Positions 59,199 to 64,000 of a stretch of 64,000 nucleotides of DNA are shown here, one piece after another. Both the position numbers and the translations under genes were made by a program. The notes beneath the pieces were generated by a model that was not told the origin of the DNA, searched no databases, and saw only the letters and a list, made by a program, of their open reading frames with translations. Numbering within the stretch: the first letter of the stretch is position 1; every line of letters begins with the position of its first letter. This DNA comes from Xylaria sp. FL1777 (taxonomy: Eukaryota > Ascomycota > Sordariomycetes > Xylariales > Xylariaceae). The stretch is from contig MU400647.1 in assembly GCA_022578965.1 (NCBI GenBank), positions 43,398-107,397 on the forward strand, read 5' to 3'.

Positions 59199-60603
59199 AT
59201 GGCTGTCAATCGAAAATACGCCGACTTGCCTGACCTGGTACTATAAGCTCCTCCAGAGCTCTCCTATTGCTCTGTTACTGATCTTAGTCAGGACTCTGCT
59301 CCCGATATCTACGAGACCCCAGATCTAACCGATGACAACTCAACCATTCCCGTACGAACACCGCTACGAGCACCATTGCTGCTGCTAAGCCAGCGGAATA
59401 CAGCTAACACCCCGTTTCTAGACAACAATCGACAGGTCGCCATCAGACAATGAATTTGACGACGACGATGACGGGGACACGGACGGCCCTGGAATATCCC
59501 ACTCGCGTCTATGTATAGACCAAGCTCGGTCACGGTTTATGCCCTCCCAGGTTGATGCTCGGGACGTAGATTTCTCGGATCGAGTAAACGGAAAGCGTAA
59601 ATCCTACCGAGCTTCGAGCAGAAGACACCGAATCCTCAAAGACGGCACATCTGAATTTGGGGATCTGAGCGGTGAAGAAGAAGAAACACTTGAAAAAAAG
59701 ATTGCACGTTTGAAGCGTGAGATTCAGGAAGCAAAAGAGGAATACGGCAAACAAAGTGGAGAACCTAGGGATACGCCATCAGACGATGCAGACCTTGTGA
59801 CTCTTAGTCAAGCATTGGAGGAGTTGTCAACGCAGCCTGAAAAGGTATTAGGCTCACGAGCTCGACCTGCAAGAGCTGTGCGCGAGCCCAACAACTCGCA
59901 AGAAGACGTGTCATTTTCGTCAACGGACAAGGCCACTTATACTGTTACCTACGCGCCAAGTTATGATCAAAGCCATGCTCTTGCGAAAGCTGCCGATTTC
60001 GACTGGCGACTTTCTCTCCTTGAGAAAGCAATCGGTATCTCTTCAACTGCGACCCCCGACCTAGAGGGATATGGCTTAGCTCGCGCCATTTTGCCCACTC
60101 TCGAGACACTCCAGAACCAAATCATGACTTTATCAGAAGCATCTACTTCGTCACTCGATAGTATCAGTCGCCGGGTACGCACATTAACACAGGAGGCTGA
60201 GCAGTTAGAGAAGTCTAGAAAAGCTGCCAAGGTAGCGCAAGAGGAGCTGTCCTCTGCGGGCGGCTCTACGGTGGAAGCTGATGATGCAGAGCAAATCGCC
60301 AAGATCAATGCCCTATACGGAACTCTGCCCACTATTGAGAGTCTGACGCCTCTCTTGCCGCCCCTGCTGGATAGACTGCGCTCGCTGAGGGCTATACACG
60401 CCGATGCAGCAACGGCCAGCGACACGCTTGAGCGTATTGAAAAGTCTCAGAGCGAAATGGCGTCGGATATAAAACAGTGGAGGGAAGGCTTGGAAAAGAT
60501 TGAGGAAGCAATGAGCGACGGTCAGACTTCCATGTCTGGAAACATGAAGGTGATCGAAGGATGGGTTAAGGAACTCGAGGCTAAGATGGCACAGCTGTCA
60601 TGA
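59199..60603 (+). CDS. JNM1: Dynamitin, dynactin p50 subunit
   Basis: Subunit of the dynactin complex, which links dynein to cargo and is needed for nuclear migration in hyphae. Three exons, 59199-59237, 59292-59351 and 59422-60603, encode 426 residues; both introns are phase 0. The start MAVNRKYADLPDLDSAPDIYETPDL is the conserved dynamitin N-terminus and is recovered only through the first two small exons. A long acidic patch (NEFDDDDDGD) follows. Most of the rest is coiled coil: residues about 115-150 (EETLEKKIARLKREIQEAKEE), then about 245-420 with heptads, ending VKELEAKMAQLS. The phrase DWRLSLLEKAIG is typical of the family. Length agrees with other ascomycete dynamitins. Confidence 0.93.
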
Positions 60604-62513
60604 AGAGTGGGATGCTATTTAACCTGTGTATGCTGCCTGCTTTTCTACTGATACCCCTACGGTCATTGTGACGTTTGGAAACCCAATAATAAAGTCTTGT
60701 TCACAATGACTACCTCACGTACATGTACTGCGTATGTCAATCGCTTCTTGTTTGACTCCTTGCAAATATCCCTTGACCCCTACTTGCTCCTCCTTGGCGT
60801 AGTAGCGTTCGCCTTCTAAAAATAACCGTACCCTTGGATGTTATGCATTGGGCATCACATCTGTCTACGTGTTCTGAAAATTGCTTGGTCGCAGGTGGAT
60901 AGACTTTAATAGAACACCGAGCCAATAAATTCGCCGAGTCCTTCTAATATGCCAGGTAGCATAATAATTGGAGGCTCCCTGGATATATAGCACCTTACTA
61001 CATATGCGCACCACTATCGCGACTGGCTACCTACCTTGTAAGAGCGGGGGATTCTACTACGTAGTATACAACGCCCAGCCATTTAGGGAAATGCTGGCTT
61101 GACGTAGTGCTGGAACTACTATTTTAGATCGCCTGGAAGCAACGAACCTTGATGTTGCTGATAGCAGTGCCTATCATGCCTAAGTAAGTTGACCTCCTGA
61201 CGTGGTTATTGGGTAGATTTGATCATGAAGATTGCTACCATACGCATATAAGTATCCCACTCCTGGGTTTTCAACCCACCCTTGTCTCAATGCTTTTCTC
61301 TGAACACTCAGGAGGGGCCTTCGTGCACCCACGTTTGGTGGCAGCTTATAAGTATGGAACTACATATAAATATTTGTATGTAGAAGAAGACTATCTATTT
61401 GGCGTAGGTATGTAGGTATTAGATATATAAATCAACACTTGACCGGGTATCCTTGTAATCTGAAAGCTCACGCCCTCTACTAACATATCTAGGTAGTTTA
61501 TAGCTAACCACACTCATCTTTTCCGACTACGCTACACGTGTCAGGTAACGGAAGTCGCCGTCGAGAAACAAGACCGGGGTACAAAGTAGGGCCTATCTAG
61601 AGGAAGTTTATAATTCATGATACCTACTTAAGTAGGTATCTTAACGATAGGTATATCGGTAGGTTGGCAGAGAAAAAGTGGGCAGCCAACACACGCGGGC
61701 GTTGGTAGGATTCAAGCCTCCTTTGTACATATAGGTGCCCTCAATCATCTGTCTGTGCCTCCTGTACCTAGCGAGTACCGTGCCAGTATCTAGCATCTCC
61801 CCGTCCTTGGCGAGATATCTCATGATGCACAGTGGATAATCCGCTTCTAAAAACACTGCATGTCGGCCAATAAGCTTGCTTGCGTAGTTAAGAAGTCCAA
61901 ATTTAAAGTTAATGAGACACAAAAGCAACCTCAAACCCAAGCAAAACCGGCAGGTTAAAAATAGGTAGAGGCGGACCAAGGACGTAGTGGAATGCTTGAC
62001 TCATTGGAGCTGTTGTAGGGGGAATTTGTTGTTGTCGTTGTTGTTTTCTTACCCTCAACAACAACACAAACCTTATCGTGAAAGTGTGGTATAGTCGGAC
62101 TAGGTCTCTGAGTACTGCCGTAGTACTTGCACTGGCATACCTACCCATGTAGGTAGTGCGTATTGTAAATCAAATCTCGGACGGTTAAAGAAATCGTCTC
62201 GACATACTAACTTGGGCGAAACAACTCCTGTGATACACTATCCGTATCGCCAGGGTTGGGGTCATACCTACCACCTATATGTAGTATACGTAGTACATGT
62301 ATGCGGTAGGTTACCTGCAGGTGGATAACCTATCCTTCTGAAAAGTGCCGTCTTGCCGTTCTGCCCACCCACCCGCCTGGTATTACTCCACCTCTATAGG
62401 TAGATCTGGCAAGGCCAACTAGTGTACTAGCATAACCCCCCTTTACGGTAGCCCATAGCGAAAAAGTGTGCCAGAACCAAGGCAACCTCACCTAACTCCT
62501 TTTACCTACTCCT
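60604..62513. other. Intergenic region leading to the AT-rich block
   Basis: 1.9 kb with scattered TACCTA/TAGGTA motifs (61619-61640, 62129-62155 and 62265-62345) and no supported gene. Confidence 0.5.
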
Positions 62514-62533
62514 CAGGTATTTATTTATACCTG
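62514..62533. repeat. Perfect inverted repeat at the AT-isochore boundary
   Basis: CAGGTAT and ATACCTG form 7-bp perfect arms around a TTATTT loop, exactly where composition changes from mixed to AT-rich. Confidence 0.75.
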
Positions 62534-64000
62534 GGCAGCTAATAATTTACTTACTTCTTACTTTTTTTATTACACTTTTTTAATTGCACTACTTTGTATA
62601 TTTTAGTACTTATTAGCACAATTTTATAAAAAGCTAAATTTTATTTAATTAAGCTTGTTTAAATGTTATATAGCTACTTTTAAAGAAATATTTTTTTAAT
62701 TGCTATATATAAAGCTAAGTATATATATATAATTATAAATAGCTATATCTGCAAAAATTTATAGCTATATTACTATAGTTATATATTGTTATATTTACTA
62801 ATAATATATTTATATAGCTTAATTAAAGCTAGTTTTATTTATTATTTATTTTATTAAACTATTATAAATTAAGTTTATTATTTTTTATATTTTAAGATTT
62901 TATATTACTTTTTTTAAATATAATATACTTTTTTTATATATAGCTTGCTTTTTTTAAATATATTTAGCTTTTTTTATATATAGCTTGCTTTTTTTATATA
63001 TAATTTGCTTTTTTTATATATAACTTGCTTTTTTTATATATAACTTGCTTTTTTTATATATAGTATACTTTTTTTATATATAATATACTTAAAGCATTTA
63101 TTTTTTTAATATTTATTTGTATACTTAATAATATAATATATTTAATAATAACATTTAAAACTTTTAGTAGTTTTATATTTAAAAATAAACTTTTTTTTTT
63201 AAAAAAAAATATTTTTAAAAACGCAAAAAACTATAAACTTAAAATTAAATTAACAGCATAAATACTTTAAAAGCTGCTTAAAAGCAAATATAATAATATT
63301 TAAATAATTTTAAACAAATTAATAATAAATGCTTTTTATATTTTTGTAATATAATAATACTTAATTAAATAAGTTTAAATAATTGTTTATTTTATTAAAC
63401 TAAAGCAAATTATAAAGAATAGCAAAAAATATAATGCAAAATAAAGCCTATTAAATTTTATGTATGCAATAGCTTTTGCTTAGTATATATTTATAAATTA
63501 AAAAAAAATTAAAATATATAAGCAATATTAAAGCAAAAATTGCAAAAAACTTTGCATTAATTATATAGTAAAAAACAAAAAAAGCTTTTTAAAAGCATGC
63601 ATTAATTATTATTTTTTTAAAAATAGTTACTACTATTTTTATTAATAAAGTATGTACTATAATAGTTTAATTAAGCTTGTTTAAATATTAATAAGTATAT
63701 TAAAATTAGAAAAAAAGCTAAAAAAAAAAAAAAAAAGCAAATAAAAAGGAATTTTTTAAGTTTACGCTTAAGTTGCTTAAAAATGCAATAAATGTAAAGC
63801 TTATAAAATAGAAATTAAAATATAAAAAAAAAAAGCAAAAACATAAAATAATAAGTATGCTTTTAAAAAAAAAACACTATAAATAAATAGAAAAAAAATA
63901 TTAAGAATAAAAAAAAAATGTTTATAAAAAACTAAAAAAAATAAAAATAATATAACAATAATTAATTAAAATTAATAAAAATAAAACATAAAAAAATTTA
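62534..64000. other. Extremely AT-rich block (probable RIP-type isochore)
   Basis: Composition falls abruptly to a few percent G+C, with long A and T runs and no coding potential on either strand. It continues past the window end. Such blocks in filamentous ascomycetes usually mark RIP-mutated repeats, centromeres or subtelomeres. Which of these it is cannot be told from this piece. Confidence 0.85.
62901..63090. repeat. 20-bp minisatellite, about nine and a half units
   Basis: Nine complete 20-base units plus a half unit, in strict register. Each has a variable 7-8 base head (such as TAGCTTGC, TAACTTGC or TAATATAC) followed by TTTTTTT and then ATATA or AAATA. Only the head varies much. Confidence 0.9.

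Overview
The window is nuclear DNA of a filamentous ascomycete. The genes carry short GT-AG introns (about 48-280 bp) with CTAAC/CTAAT-like branch sites. The gene set is fungal: PXR1, FUN30, VMA21, RTC4, a Pib1-like FYVE-RING ligase and an ascomycete bilirubin oxidase. Intergenic DNA is full of TACCTA/TAGGTA motifs, which I associate with Sordariomycetes. The last 1.5 kb is an extremely AT-rich block of the kind left by RIP (repeat-induced point mutation). I would place it in Sordariomycetes with moderate confidence and cannot name a genus. Exon structures were deduced by eye from splice sites, reading-frame phase and family similarity; each listed gene closes to a whole number of codons.

Layout. 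0.7-8 kb: PXR1 (-), a 204-residue unknown coiled-coil protein (+) and the chromatin remodeller FUN30 (-). 9.1-12.6 kb: VMA21 (+), interrupted by an assembly gap and homopolymer runs inside an intron, and a polyQ DUF2406 protein (-). 12.6-18.7 kb is non-coding as far as I can tell. 18.7-19.6 kb: ribosomal protein eL33 (-), seven exons including a 10-nt one. 21.8-23.8 kb: glucose-6-phosphate dehydrogenase (+). 25.4-30.0 kb: full-length ABCB transporter (+). 30.8-31.9 kb: secreted GDSL/CE16-type esterase (+). 33.1-35.7 kb: FYVE-RING protein (+) with a 9-bp coding minisatellite. 35.7-46.5 kb is a gene desert with one decayed coding remnant. 46.5-47.0 kb: SCOCO coiled-coil protein (+). 49.3-51.4 kb: secreted multicopper oxidase (-). 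54.4-56.3 kb: unknown secreted protein (+). 56.7-58.5 kb: RTC4 (-). 59.2-60.6 kb: dynamitin (+). From about 62.5 kb the sequence becomes AT-rich.

Most genes are single housekeeping loci and I see no biosynthetic cluster. Several share themes: telomere and chromatin (PXR1, FUN30, RTC4) and endosome, Golgi or vacuole function (VMA21, FYVE-RING, SCOCO, dynactin). I treat this as coincidence of ordinary gene order. The most unusual items are the AT-rich tail with its 20-bp minisatellite and skewed cytosine context, the FYVE plus UBZ-like plus RING architecture, the eL33 microexon, and a 15-bp palindromic motif found twice 31 kb apart. I did not find a convincing new multi-gene system.
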